From CBDIDH01 sp965277595 (lineage in GTDB: Bacteria; Planctomycetota; Planctomycetia; Isosphaerales; Isosphaeraceae): a stretch of DNA of 64,000 bases. The position numbers were made by a program, and so were the translations under genes. This document shows positions 47,202-55,880 of the stretch, in pieces. Every line of letters begins with the position of its first letter. Position 1 is the stretch's first letter. Below the pieces are notes generated by a model. It saw only the letters and a program-made list of their open reading frames with translations. It was not told the origin of the DNA and made no database searches. The DNA lies in assembly GCA_965277595.1 (NCBI GenBank), contig CBDIDH010000002.1, positions 3,472,001 through 3,536,000 on the forward strand, in the 5' to 3' direction.

Positions 47202-48164
47202 TCAAGGGGTATTGGTTCGATTCAAGACGACCGGCGGCCGTTGTCGGTTGGCCTTGCGAACCGCCCAGAAAAGAATGAGGCCGAGAACGAGAAGGACCGG
47301 AAGCCAGGGGGCGAGCGCCACGGCGAAGAGGATCAGAGCTTTGCCGACGGCGATCAGTGAACTGAGCGATTCGTGAAAGGTCCGGGCAATCTGTCCGGCA
47401 AAGGTGGGTTGCGTTGGCGGGATGTAGTTTTGAATCTCGCTGACGGTGAGCGTCACCGTGCTGAGCGCGGCCTGATTGCCGAGAAACCGGATGCGCCCCT
47501 GCATCTGCTCCACCTCGCCCCGAACGCGGGTCAACTCACGCTCGACGGAAAGGATGTCGTCGAGCTTGCCCGTTGAGTCGGCCAGGTGCTTTAAAAGTCG
47601 TTTTTCTTCTTCCTGCTTGTTTTTGATCCGGGCTTCGAGGTCGTAATACTCCATTGTCACGTCTTGCGAGTCGAGATGGCTGCGTTGGAGTTCTCCAAGT
47701 TCGCTGACCGCGGCGAGGAAGTGATTGAATCGCTCGACCGGGACGCGGATCGTCCACGAGCCGTTGCGCTGGGCCTCGGTCTGGCTTGACTGATCGGTCG
47801 CCGAAATATAACCACCCGAGCTTTTGACCAGCGTGTCAAGCTTCGCGTTGAAGCCGGTCAGACTTTTGACGATGAGCGTGACCTGGGCGTTGTAAATGAT
47901 CTTACGCCGGGCCTCGGGTGGGACCTCGGCGCCATTGGACGATGCCTTGGTTTCGGCGGGCGTGGTCGTCGGGGCGTCGCCAGCACCAGCAGTCGAGAGC
48001 AAGGGCGCAGCCGAACCGGGCACCGCGCGAGTGACGTCCTGGGGGGTCATGCTCGATTTCTCGTCGCTGCTGCAACCGAGGCAGGCCAGGATTAACGCGA
48101 AAATCGCGTTTTTGCCGCTGATTATGGTGGAAGTCGCAAGACGCGGAATCGGATGATGGCGCAT
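47202..48164 (-). CDS. DUF4349 lipoprotein
   Basis: 320 residues with a lipobox (ILACLGCSS, Cys near 31). DUF4349 features: RKIIYNAQVTLIVKSLTGFNAKLDTLVKSSGGYI, GSWTIRVPVERFNHFLAAVSELG, a central coiled coil (LEARIKNKQEEEKRLLKHLADSTGKLDDILSVERELTRVRGEVEQ-like region) and SVTLTVSE-type strands, then a membrane segment near the C-terminus (VALAPWLPVLLVLGLILFWAV). The family is widespread and of unknown function; the architecture suggests a cell-envelope role. GGGAGG precedes the ATG at seven bases. Confidence 0.82.
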   Translation of the reverse strand: MRHHPIPRLATSTIISGKNAIFALILACLGCSSDEKSSMTPQDVTRAVPGSAAPLLSTAGAGDAPTTTPAETKASSNGAEVPPEARRKIIYNAQVTLIVKSLTGFNAKLDTLVKSSGGYISATDQSSQTEAQRNGSWTIRVPVERFNHFLAAVSELGELQRSHLDSQDVTMEYYDLEARIKNKQEEEKRLLKHLADSTGKLDDILSVERELTRVRGEVEQMQGRIRFLGNQAALSTVTLTVSEIQNYIPPTQPTFAGQIARTFHESLSSLIAVGKALILFAVALAPWLPVLLVLGLILFWAVRKANRQRPPVVLNRTNTP

Positions 48165-48207
48165 TGAAGGGCCTCCCCTGGATTCTTCGCGTCTCGTCGA
48201 CGGTTAT

Positions 48208-48957
48208 TTAACGAGGCAGGCCAACGACGACGGCGAGAAGTACATCGGCGAGGCGGTCGGCTGCCTCCTGCGCGTGTTCATGGAGCGCGAGGAAATCCTT
48301 GAGGCTAGACGGCCGGTTCCAGAGTGCCCGAAGCGCGGCGCCGACCCGATAGCTGCCGGATCGGGACATCAAGGTGGCGATCTCTTTCGGCAGGTCGGCC
48401 GAGGCGTCGTCACTGACGATCCGAATCGAGAGCAAGCCGATGTTACGTTCCGCGCAAACGGCGGCGACGGCCGATGTTTCCATATCGACAATGTCGGCAC
48501 CGTACCGGGCGCGGAGGTCGGCCTTCTCCGCAGCCGTTCGAACGATCGCGTCAACGGTGAGAATTCGACCGGTTTTCACGCCTGCTGGGCGGATGATTTC
48601 GATGCCGACGGGATAACGTTGATGGTCGAGGTCAATCACCTCGTCGCAGATCACCGCATCATTACGTTTCAGGGTGGGATCAAGTGCGCCCGCGAACCCC
48701 GCCGAGACCATGTAGCGCGGTCGGTGGCCGTCAATCAAGAGGCTCGTCGCTCGACGGGCCGAGGCGCGACCCATGCCGCCGACGATCATGGCGATGACGC
48801 GATCGTCAGCCTCACCTTCGATGACGGTGTGTCCCGGCCCCGCGTACTTCCGGACCCGGCTCAGGCGGTCGCTGAGGAAGCCGACCTCAAGCGCCATCGC
48901 GGCGACAATGCCCAGATCGGCCCGAACGGGCGCCGGCGCGGCCTTTGGTCCAGTCAT
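48208..48957 (-). CDS. hpnG: HpnG-like nucleoside phosphorylase of hopanoid synthesis
   Basis: 249 residues of the purine-nucleoside-phosphorylase/MTA-SAH-nucleosidase superfamily: LGIVAAMALEVGFL at the N-terminus, AMIVGGMGRASARRAT, MVSAGFAGALDPTLKRNDAVI and VDMETSAVAAVCAERN with the catalytic-site Glu. In hopanoid pathways HpnG removes adenine from adenosylhopane to give phosphoribosyl/ribosylhopane. Position directly after hpnH and shc on the same strand is the main reason to prefer HpnG over a general MTA/SAH nucleosidase. A palindrome lies in the gap before it (48984-49020). Confidence 0.75.
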   Translation of the reverse strand: MTGPKAAPAPVRADLGIVAAMALEVGFLSDRLSRVRKYAGPGHTVIEGEADDRVIAMIVGGMGRASARRATSLLIDGHRPRYMVSAGFAGALDPTLKRNDAVICDEVIDLDHQRYPVGIEIIRPAGVKTGRILTVDAIVRTAAEKADLRARYGADIVDMETSAVAAVCAERNIGLLSIRIVSDDASADLPKEIATLMSRSGSYRVGAALRALWNRPSSLKDFLALHEHAQEAADRLADVLLAVVVGLPR

Positions 48958-48983
48958 GTCGAAAGATCAGGCGTCAAGACGGT

Positions 48984-49020
48984 CCGATGATCAACGCGAT
49001 TTTCGGGCATTGATCATCGG
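48984..49020. repeat. palindromic hairpin between hpnH and hpnG
   Basis: CCGATGATCAA (48984-48994) and TTGATCATCGG (49010-49020) are perfect 11-base complements around a 15-base loop. The flanking GGTCAT theme resembles the inside of the dispersed element at 52.5 and 54.2-54.5 kb. It sits in the 111-base gap of the hpn operon and could act as an RNA processing or attenuation hairpin. Confidence 0.6.
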
Positions 49021-49068
49021 TCATGGGCCATTTTGAGACAGGTGAGCGAAAACGGAACCCTTCGCGTC

Positions 49069-50070
49069 TCAGTTAAACTGCCACTTGATCATCTTGAGCG
49101 TGTCGCCGAGGCGAGCGTTGACGCCGAGCGCGGCGGCGGTCTCGAAACCCGAGTGCATCATGCAGTTCTCGCAGCGCGGGTCGTTGCCGGGGCCGTATTT
49201 TTCCCAGGGGGTCTTGTTGAGAAGGTCGTCAAACGAGGCGTGATGAATGTCGGTGATCAGGTAACAGGGGCCTTTCCAACCTTTGATGTTGCGGGTCGGA
49301 CTGGCCCAGGCGGTACAGGACAGCTCACGTTTCCCCTGGAGGAATTCCAGGTAGATCGGCGAGGTGTTGAATTTGTACTTGCGAAACATCGCCTCGGCGG
49401 CGCGGAACTTCTCGCGGATGTCGGCGCGGGTCATGAACATCTCTTTGTCGCCGACGGCCGAATAGCTATAGCCGGGCGAGATCATGAAACCGTCGACGCC
49501 CAGGCTCGTGAGAAAGGCGTACATCTCGTCAAGCTCGGCGTTCTCGGTCTCTCGAAAGACGGTTGTATTGGTGCAGACGAGGAAGCCTGCTTCTTTCGCG
49601 GCCTTGATGCCGTCAATCGCGGCGTCAAAAACCCCTTCGCGCTCAACGGCGATGTCGTGGCTGGCACGCATCCCGTCGATGTGAACGTTAAAGAAGAAGG
49701 TGTCCGACGGCTTGAACTCGGGGAGCTTTTTGCGAATGAACATGCCGTTCGTGCAGAGGTAAACCACCTTCTTGCGTTCGAGGATCTTGGCGGTCAACTC
49801 GCCGATTCCGGGGTAAATCATCGGCTCGCCGCCGCAGATCGAGACGACAGGCGCGCCGCACTCGTCCACGGCGTCGAGGCAATCCTGGATCGAGAGCTTT
49901 TGCTTGATCGTGGATTCGTACTCGCGAATCCGCCCGCAGCCGGTGCAGGTCAGGTTGCAGGCGTGGAGCGGTTCGAGCATCAGGACCATCGGAAACCGCT
50001 CGGCCCGCGACAACTTTTTCCGGGCCATGTAGCCGGCGATCCGCGAGGTCATCTTCAAGGGGAACCGCAT
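49069..50070 (-). CDS. hpnH: adenosylhopane synthase, radical SAM (HpnH)
   Basis: 333 residues from ATG 50070 with AGGAGG nine bases upstream. The radical-SAM cluster motif is HACNLTCTGCGR (CxxxCxxC), followed by VSICGGEPMIYPGI and VYLCTNGMF, and the C-terminal SPIYLEFLQGKRELSC and NCMMHSGFE segments shared by HpnH proteins. HpnH couples 5'-deoxyadenosyl to diploptene, the first step of side-chain extension of C35 hopanoids. It lies between shc and hpnG. Length and motifs match the family throughout. Confidence 0.93.
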   Translation of the reverse strand: MRFPLKMTSRIAGYMARKKLSRAERFPMVLMLEPLHACNLTCTGCGRIREYESTIKQKLSIQDCLDAVDECGAPVVSICGGEPMIYPGIGELTAKILERKKVVYLCTNGMFIRKKLPEFKPSDTFFFNVHIDGMRASHDIAVEREGVFDAAIDGIKAAKEAGFLVCTNTTVFRETENAELDEMYAFLTSLGVDGFMISPGYSYSAVGDKEMFMTRADIREKFRAAEAMFRKYKFNTSPIYLEFLQGKRELSCTAWASPTRNIKGWKGPCYLITDIHHASFDDLLNKTPWEKYGPGNDPRCENCMMHSGFETAAALGVNARLGDTLKMIKWQFN

Positions 50071-50213
50071 GACGCTCAACCTCCTGGTGAGGGTCTGAAC
50101 TTCCTGTCAGCGTCAAGTGATCCGTCACGAGGCGCGACGCGGGAACGTTGAGAACATTTTTGATGGAAAGATTGTCAAGACGTCACGATCCCGACTGGCC
50201 GTTCGGCTGTTGT

Positions 50214-52205
50214 TCAGACCTCGACGGGCCTGGGCAGGGCAATTTCATCGGTGCCGTTCGCAACCCCGGAGATCGCGGCATGGAACCGGCCGAGGGCCAT
50301 GAGCGGGAAGTAAACGCGATAAAGATGATACTTGAGATAGAAGACCCGAGGGAAGCCGGTGCCGGTATACGGGCCTTCGTCCCAGCTTCCATCGGGACGC
50401 TGGGTTTCGCGCAAATAGTCAATCCCCTGGCGAACCGCCGATCCGCCGCCACGGCCGGCGGCGATCAGGCCGAGGACCGCCCAGGCCGTCTGCGAGGCGG
50501 TCGGTTCGCCAAGGCCCATCAGGGAACGGTCATCATAGCTGGCGCAGGTCTCGCCCCAGCCGCCGCCAGTCTGCTGGACCGATTCGAGCCAGTCTGCCGC
50601 CTTGCGAATCGCGGGAAGGTCGTGAGGAAGGTCGAGTGTCCTGAGCCCTTGAAGGACCTGCCAGGTTCCATAGACGTAGTTCACGCCCCAGCGGCCATAC
50701 CAGCAGCCTTCGGGCTCCTGGGTGCGCCAGAGGTAATCGAGACCGCGGGCGACCTGGGGATGATCGGCCCGGTAACCGAGCGTGCCGAGGATCTCAAGAA
50801 TCCGGGCCGTGATGTCCGCGCAGCTCGGGTCGAGCATCGCGTTGTGATCGGCGAAAGGAACCTTGGTGAGTACCTCGTTATCAATGTCGACGTCAAAGGC
50901 CGCCCAGCCGCCATCCTTGTTTTGCATCGCGAGCAGCCAGTTCACGGCGCGTCGGATGCAAGCGGCGACCTCGGGATCGTCGGCCATCGACGTCCGCCGG
51001 AGCGCGAGGAGGACCATCGCCGTGTCGTCGATGTCGGGGTAAAGGGCGTTGCGATACTGGAAATGCCAGCCGCTCGGCTCGACGCCAGGGCGGCGAACGC
51101 ACCAGTCGCCCGGCCCCCGAATTTCCAAATCGAGCAGCCAGCGGACCGCGCGAAGCAGGGCGGGATGATCGTCGGCGACGTGGGCATCCGAGAGGGCAAT
51201 CGTCGTGATCGCGGTATCCCAGACCGGCGAGACGCAGGGCTGAAGCCGGACCTTGCCGTCTTCCTCGATCATGAGGTCGTCAAGCTGCCGGAGTGCCCAG
51301 ACCATCGGCGCCGAGTTGGGCTCGTAGCCAAGACACTTGAGGGCGACGATCGTATAGATCATCGGCGGGAAGATCGCGCCGAGACCGTCGGAGTTCTCAA
51401 AATGGTCGAACATCCAACGGTGCGCGGCGCGGATGCCGGGCTGTCGGAGAGCCGACGGAAGGATTCGGTCCGCCAGCTTCAAGGCGCGGTCAACGACGAG
51501 GAAAAAGTTGGTCCAGGAGACGGGCTTTCGCGTCCGACGGACGGGATGCCGGGGCAGGTCGTCGCGGAAGAGTTCCGCGATTCCTTTTTCCGGTGGCAAG
51601 GTGCGCGACGGTTTGAAGGCCGAGAGGAAGGTGAGCGGCACGACGATCGTTCGGGTCCACGACGACATCGCCGCGAGGCTGAAATTGAGCCAGGAAGGGA
51701 TCAGGACCACCTCGGGCGGAACGGTCGGGCAGTCGTCGTAACCGATCTGGCCAAGCAGGGCGAGGTAAAACCGGGTGAAGCTGTTACACCCTTGAGCGCC
51801 CCCCATCGCCAGAATGGCCTGGCGGGCGCGGACCATGTCAGGATCGCTTGCGGGAACACCGACGAGCTTGAGCGCGAAGTACGCCTTCACGGAGGCGCTA
51901 ATTTCGACGGGGCCGCCTGGGTAGATCGCCCAGCCGCCGCCGGGCTGTTGCAGGTCGCGGAGGTATCGGCAGGCCTTGACCGGGATCGACTCGGACTCTC
52001 GGCCGAGGAAGGCGAGCAGAAGGACGTATTCCGATTCGAGGATCGTGTCTCCTTCGAGTTCGCCGACCCAGTGGCCGTCGCATTTCTGGCGGTCGAGGAA
52101 CCACTGGCAGGTCGCGGCCAGGGCCCGCTCCGCCTGCTCGGCGGGGTTCCCCGAAAGGCCGGAATCGGCCCGGTCGCAAACGCCATCCTCCGTGTTGGCG
52201 ATCAT
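50214..52205 (-). CDS. shc: squalene-hopene cyclase
   Basis: 663 residues from ATG 52205. The catalytic DxDDTA motif is DIDDTA (391-396), and QW-type repeats are present (for example QNKDGGWAAFD, QQTGGGWGE, QRPDGSWDE). It cyclises squalene to hopene at the membrane. The N-terminal part (CDGHWVGELEGDTILESEY) and C-terminal GTGFPRVFYLKYHLYR are also typical. It is first in the shc-hpnH-hpnG group; squalene-synthesis genes (hpnC, hpnD, hpnE) are not in this window. The ~420-base gap upstream (52206-52628) contains a candidate promoter, a hairpin and one repeat element. Confidence 0.95.
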   Translation of the reverse strand: MIANTEDGVCDRADSGLSGNPAEQAERALAATCQWFLDRQKCDGHWVGELEGDTILESEYVLLLAFLGRESESIPVKACRYLRDLQQPGGGWAIYPGGPVEISASVKAYFALKLVGVPASDPDMVRARQAILAMGGAQGCNSFTRFYLALLGQIGYDDCPTVPPEVVLIPSWLNFSLAAMSSWTRTIVVPLTFLSAFKPSRTLPPEKGIAELFRDDLPRHPVRRTRKPVSWTNFFLVVDRALKLADRILPSALRQPGIRAAHRWMFDHFENSDGLGAIFPPMIYTIVALKCLGYEPNSAPMVWALRQLDDLMIEEDGKVRLQPCVSPVWDTAITTIALSDAHVADDHPALLRAVRWLLDLEIRGPGDWCVRRPGVEPSGWHFQYRNALYPDIDDTAMVLLALRRTSMADDPEVAACIRRAVNWLLAMQNKDGGWAAFDVDIDNEVLTKVPFADHNAMLDPSCADITARILEILGTLGYRADHPQVARGLDYLWRTQEPEGCWYGRWGVNYVYGTWQVLQGLRTLDLPHDLPAIRKAADWLESVQQTGGGWGETCASYDDRSLMGLGEPTASQTAWAVLGLIAAGRGGGSAVRQGIDYLRETQRPDGSWDEGPYTGTGFPRVFYLKYHLYRVYFPLMALGRFHAAISGVANGTDEIALPRPVEV

Positions 52206-52312
52206 ACGGTCCAGACCCCTTCCCCCTTGGGTGTGCTGTCTCGCGGTCGGTTTGCTCGGGACGTCAAGAGTCGGCCGGAAGTTTTCCTTCCAGGCCAATG
52301 GCAAGGGGGGTC

Positions 52313-52342
52313 ATCCTACGCACCTTACGGACATGCCGACAA
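52313..52342 (-). promoter_or_regulatory. candidate promoter of the hopanoid genes
   Basis: Minus-strand TTGTCG (52337-52342), an 18-base spacer and TAGGAT (52313-52318) lie about 110 bases upstream of shc. A moderate match by eye. Confidence 0.35.
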
Positions 52343-52443
52343 GGGCAAATCTGGCGCAACTCTCGTGGGTTTCCTGACTTTTTTCGAAGGCCAGGGGCTC
52401 AAGGTTTTCCTATCTTTTTCAAGACCCCCTGACACGCGCGCCA

Positions 52444-52478
52444 ACGGCCACCGAACTTGCATCAAGCCCGGTGGCCGT
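52444..52478. repeat. 10-bp inverted repeat upstream of shc
   Basis: ACGGCCACCG (52444-52453) and CGGTGGCCGT (52469-52478) are perfect complements separated by 15 bases. There is no T-run on either side. It could be a regulator site or an RNA hairpin in the shc leader region. Confidence 0.5.
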
Positions 52479-52512
52479 CGCTAGTTTGTACGGTCAAGGT
52501 CGCGAGCTGGTC

Positions 52513-52617
52513 AGGAGGATTGCAACGTCCGTCCTTATCAATGGCCAAAGGACCAATGACCGATGACCAAAAGTCAGAATTTTTCGGTCATCGGTCATCG
52601 GGACTTCGCAATTCTCG
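52513..52617 (-). repeat. MITE-like dispersed element, copy A (inverted orientation)
   Basis: About 105 bp. The ends AGGAGGATTGCAACGTCC and the complement of GGACTTCGCAATTCTCG form imperfect terminal inverted repeats; the inside holds CCAATGACCGATGACC and GGTCATCGGTCATC as a second palindrome. It is the reverse complement of copies B and C. It ends 11 bases before the stop of the BON-domain gene. No open frame inside. Confidence 0.75.
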
Positions 52618-52628
52618 TGGCGACCTGG

Positions 52629-54038
52629 TCAGTCGGTCGGAAAGCTTGATTCGAGCTTGAAGCCGCGAAGCAGGGGGATGGAACGGAGCGCGGCCTCGAC
52701 CCGAGGGACGTCGTCGGCCCGGCTGACGGTGCCGCGAATCTCCAGGGCATCGCCGCGAAGGCGAACCTGATCGACGTGGGCGAGGTCGCCAACCTGACGG
52801 CGAACCTGCGAGAGCAGGTAGGCTTCGACATCCTCGGGCCGACCCCGGTCGCGAAGGGGATTCGGTCGGTCGGTGTCGGGGATCGGGAATTCAAGGCGGT
52901 CCACGACCTCGCGGACGCCCGGAGTCTGCTGCGCGGCTCGGAAGGCGAGCATGGCTTCATAAGAGGACGGAAGCTGTCCCGAGATTGTGACCACGCCGTC
53001 GCGGCCCGTGCTTACCTTCACCGGCGAGGCCGCCAGCGCGGGGCGGCGCGCGATCGATTCGGAGACACTCCGCGAAAGAGCGTCGGTCCCCTCGACGGCG
53101 ACAACCTTGCCTCGATTGTCGGGAACCGGGTTCGCGGCGATCGAGGGAGTGCCTGCCGCGGGAATGGTGATGAAGGCCGGTGTCGGCGGCGGGGGGGGTG
53201 TGTCCGAGACGAGACGACCTCCGGCAGGCGCGGCGGCGACAACCACGGGGGCGGCGTTGCCCGTCACTTGGAGCAGGTTCACGACCTGGACGATTCCCGG
53301 TGTCCGGGCGATCTCCTGGCCGACCGCGACACGATCGGCAAGGGTTGGAACCTGGCCGCGAAGGGTGGCGACCCCCCGGCTATCAAGCGTCATATCCACG
53401 GGATACGAACCGGCCGCCCCGGCACCGTCCGCTGCCGCCGCGGGTTGGACAGGAGAAACCGCGGCGACATTCTGACCGCCATTGAGGCCCACCCCGAAAC
53501 CTTGTCCTGCCCCATTCACAAGGGCGAGATTGATCGGCTCGCGTCGAGAGGCCACGGCGCCGAACCAGGGAGAATAACTCACCGGCGGCGGTTCAAGCCC
53601 ATAAAACGGGTCATCGAGCCGACCAAAGAGCGGCGGTGGATAGACATACGCCAGGTTGTTCTGGGCGAGGCCGGGGCCGGGGCCGGCTGGGCCGTTCACT
53701 CCCCCCTGGGCCAGGTTCTGGGCGGCGATCTGGTTAATCAGGCCGGTGTCGATCGTGAGGTTGTCGCGGATCGGATAGCCGAGGGCGATCAGCGTTCGAA
53801 TCGCGGCGTCGTGGACCATCTTCGTTCCGACGCGCCCGGAAAGGGCATACTGGCGGCCTTGAATCGTGACGGCGAACCGATAGGGGGCCGTCAATGGGTT
53901 CTCGCGCAGGGCCTTGAGGATGGCGACGCTCCCCGGATCGGGATCGGCCGCCTGAGCCTTTAGCGCGGACAGGGGCGCGATCGCGACGACGAGCCCGAGA
54001 GAGACGAGTAAAAATGCCGACGCCTGTTGCCGAGTCAT
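52629..54038 (-). CDS. secreted multi-BON-domain protein
   Basis: 469 residues from ATG 54038 with GGGAGG eight bases upstream. Signal peptide about 1-29 (ending AQA-AD). BON-like units are visible at ~35-105 (YRFAVTIQGRQYALSGRVGTKMVHDAAIRTLIALG), ~205-260 (DSRGVATLRGQVPTLADRVAVGQEI), ~310-370 (GRDGVVTISGQLPSSYEAMLAFRAA) and ~390-465 (LRGDALEIRGTVSRADDVPRVEAAL), separated by Pro/Gly/Ala-rich linkers. BON domains bind phospholipids or other envelope components, so an envelope role is likely. It is flanked by repeat elements on both sides and has no operon partner. Confidence 0.8.
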   Translation of the reverse strand: MTRQQASAFLLVSLGLVVAIAPLSALKAQAADPDPGSVAILKALRENPLTAPYRFAVTIQGRQYALSGRVGTKMVHDAAIRTLIALGYPIRDNLTIDTGLINQIAAQNLAQGGVNGPAGPGPGLAQNNLAYVYPPPLFGRLDDPFYGLEPPPVSYSPWFGAVASRREPINLALVNGAGQGFGVGLNGGQNVAAVSPVQPAAAADGAGAAGSYPVDMTLDSRGVATLRGQVPTLADRVAVGQEIARTPGIVQVVNLLQVTGNAAPVVVAAAPAGGRLVSDTPPPPPTPAFITIPAAGTPSIAANPVPDNRGKVVAVEGTDALSRSVSESIARRPALAASPVKVSTGRDGVVTISGQLPSSYEAMLAFRAAQQTPGVREVVDRLEFPIPDTDRPNPLRDRGRPEDVEAYLLSQVRRQVGDLAHVDQVRLRGDALEIRGTVSRADDVPRVEAALRSIPLLRGFKLESSFPTD

Positions 54039-54154
54039 GGCCCAGACCTCCCCGGTGCGGGTTCGTCGCGATGGCGACCGAACGGCCGACGTGGACGCGT
54101 CCCCGCATTGAAGTCTACGCCCCCCCCGCGATCGCGACAAGCCGGGCCGAGAGC

Positions 54155-54264
54155 GAGAGAATTGCAAAGTCCCGATGACCAAGGACCGATGCCCGAAAAA
54201 TCCGCCTTTTGGTCATCGGACATTGGTCATCGGTCAAGGAAAAGTTCGACATTGCAATCCTCCT
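54155..54264 (+). repeat. MITE-like dispersed element, copy B
   Basis: About 110 bp, with left end GAGAATTGCAAAGTCCC region and right end ATTGCAATCCTCCT as terminal inverted repeats. The interior has GATGACCAAGGACCGATG and GGTCATCGGACATTGGTCAT. It begins about 115 bases upstream of the BON gene start. No open frame inside. Confidence 0.75.
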
Positions 54265-54360
54265 GGGACCGAGCTTCGGGAAAGGGGCGTTCAAGCGCGA
54301 GCCTCGAAATTCACCGTTTGCGTGTCACCGAACCAATGCGGAACCCGTAGCGACGATTCC

Positions 54361-54465
54361 AGGAGAATGGCAAAGTCCCGATGACCGAGGACCGAAAAAC
54401 TCCCCCTTTTGGTCATCGGTCATCGGCCCTCGGTCATTGAAAAGGAGGGACTTTGCAATCCTCCT
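54361..54465 (+). repeat. MITE-like dispersed element, copy C
   Basis: About 105 bp, best-preserved ends: AGGAGAATGGCAAAGTCCC at the left and the complement of GGGACTTTGCAATCCTCCT at the right, i.e. about 17 of 19 paired. The interior carries GATGACCGAGGACCG and GGTCATCGGTCATCGG. It ends 18 bases before the purA promoter. Confidence 0.8.
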
Positions 54466-54483
54466 GGCGTCTATCCCGCACGA

Positions 54484-54512
54484 TTGACGGCGCAACCGGG
54501 GGGCGTTACCCT
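54484..54512 (+). promoter_or_regulatory. sigma70-type promoter of the purA-uppS-cdsA genes
   Basis: TTGACG (54484-54489), a 17-base spacer and TACCCT (54507-54512) lie about 60 bases before the GTG start of purA. Prediction by eye. Confidence 0.45.
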
Positions 54513-54572
54513 GTTTCTTTGCGATTTAAAGCGGCAAGGGTGCCGCCGGATCTGGTTCGGAGAACGTGCGCC

Positions 54573-55877
54573 GTGCCTTCGACTTGCGTGGTGGGGCTCC
54601 AATGGGGCGACGAGGCCAAGGGGAAGATCGTCGACCTGCTCTGTGACCGGCACGACGCCGTGGTCCGTTATCAAGGGGGTGCGAACGCAGGGCATACCGT
54701 GGTCGCCGACGGAATGACCTACAAGCTCTCGCTCATTCCGACGGGCATCCTTCGGCCGGGGATCGAGTGCGTGATCGGTAACGGCGTGGTGATTCACCCC
54801 CCCGCTTTGCTTAACGAGATTGACACCCTGGCCAAACAGGGCGTCGAGCCAGGGGGTCGACTCCACGTCAGCGACCGGGCGCATGTCATCCTGCCCTATC
54901 ATCTGGCCGAGGAACGCCTGACCGAGGAAAGCGCCTCGGCCGCCGACCACCTGGGGACAACCCGGCGCGGGATTGGCCCCTGTTATCGAGACAAGGTTGG
55001 CAGGGTTCACGGTGTCCGGGTCGGTGACCTTTACCACCCGGAACGATTCCGCAAGCACCTCGACCGGATCATCGAATACAAGAATCGCCTGCTCTCGGCG
55101 ATGCTTCCCGACTTCACCCCCTTCGATGCCTCGGTCGTGGCCGAGGAATACCTTGGGTACGCTGACCGGCTCCGGCCGTTCGCGCGCGATACGACGACCT
55201 GGCTGCATGAGGCGGTCGTCAGGGGCAAACGCCTGCTATTCGAAGGCGCGCAGGGGTCGCTTCTCGACGTTGATCACGGCAGCTATCCGTATGTGACCAG
55301 TTCAAACAGTAGCTCGGCGGGAATCGCGGCGGGTTCGGGGGTGCCGACCCGGCATATCGACCGCTGGATCGGGATCGTCAAGGCGTACACGACCCGCGTC
55401 GGCGGCGGCCCGTTTCCGACCGAACAGGATAACGCGACGGGCGAGCGGATTCGGAAGGTCGGTCGCGAATATGGCACGGTGACAGGCCGTCCCCGACGCT
55501 GCGGCTGGTTTGACGCGGTCGCGGCGCGGTATTCAGCCCGGGTCAGCGGTTCGACCGAGATCGCCGTGATGCTCCTGGACGTGCTTAGCGGGATCGACGA
55601 GCTTTGCGTGGCGGTTGCCTATGAAGATGAACAAGGTCGGCGGATCGCCGAGATGCCCGGCCAGCTTGCCGACCTGGAGCGTTGCCGCCCCGTTTACGAA
55701 ACCCTGCCCGGCTGGAAGGACGACCTGACCGGGGCGCGTTCGTGGGCCGATCTGCCCCGCCCGGCGCAAGACTATGTGCGCTTCCTCAACCGACAGATCG
55801 GAGTTCCCGTGCGGATCGTCTCGGTTGGCCCGGACCGGGCGCAGACGATCACCGACGTCGCCGACGGGAGATCCTAG
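54573..55877 (+). CDS. purA: adenylosuccinate synthetase
   Basis: 434 residues from GTG 54573, the usual length. It makes adenylosuccinate from IMP, aspartate and GTP, the first committed step to AMP. Motifs: VVGLQWGDEAKGKIVDLL (phosphate loop; the common GDEGKGK reads GDEAKGK), YQGGANAGHTVV with the catalytic His, TTRRGIGPCYRDKVGR, LFEGAQGSLLDVDHGSYPYVTSSN and VGGGPFPTE. The frame is open upstream but that part overlaps repeat copy C. uppS starts three bases after the stop, so the pair is co-transcribed. Confidence 0.95.
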   Translation: MPSTCVVGLQWGDEAKGKIVDLLCDRHDAVVRYQGGANAGHTVVADGMTYKLSLIPTGILRPGIECVIGNGVVIHPPALLNEIDTLAKQGVEPGGRLHVSDRAHVILPYHLAEERLTEESASAADHLGTTRRGIGPCYRDKVGRVHGVRVGDLYHPERFRKHLDRIIEYKNRLLSAMLPDFTPFDASVVAEEYLGYADRLRPFARDTTTWLHEAVVRGKRLLFEGAQGSLLDVDHGSYPYVTSSNSSSAGIAAGSGVPTRHIDRWIGIVKAYTTRVGGGPFPTEQDNATGERIRKVGREYGTVTGRPRRCGWFDAVAARYSARVSGSTEIAVMLLDVLSGIDELCVAVAYEDEQGRRIAEMPGQLADLERCRPVYETLPGWKDDLTGARSWADLPRPAQDYVRFLNRQIGVPVRIVSVGPDRAQTITDVADGRS

Positions 55878-55880
55878 CGG

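Noticed and set aside
52513..54465. CRISPR-like array from the repeated GATGACC units
   Set aside because: The units form palindromes inside separate ~105-bp elements, are not evenly spaced with unique spacers, and no cas gene is present.
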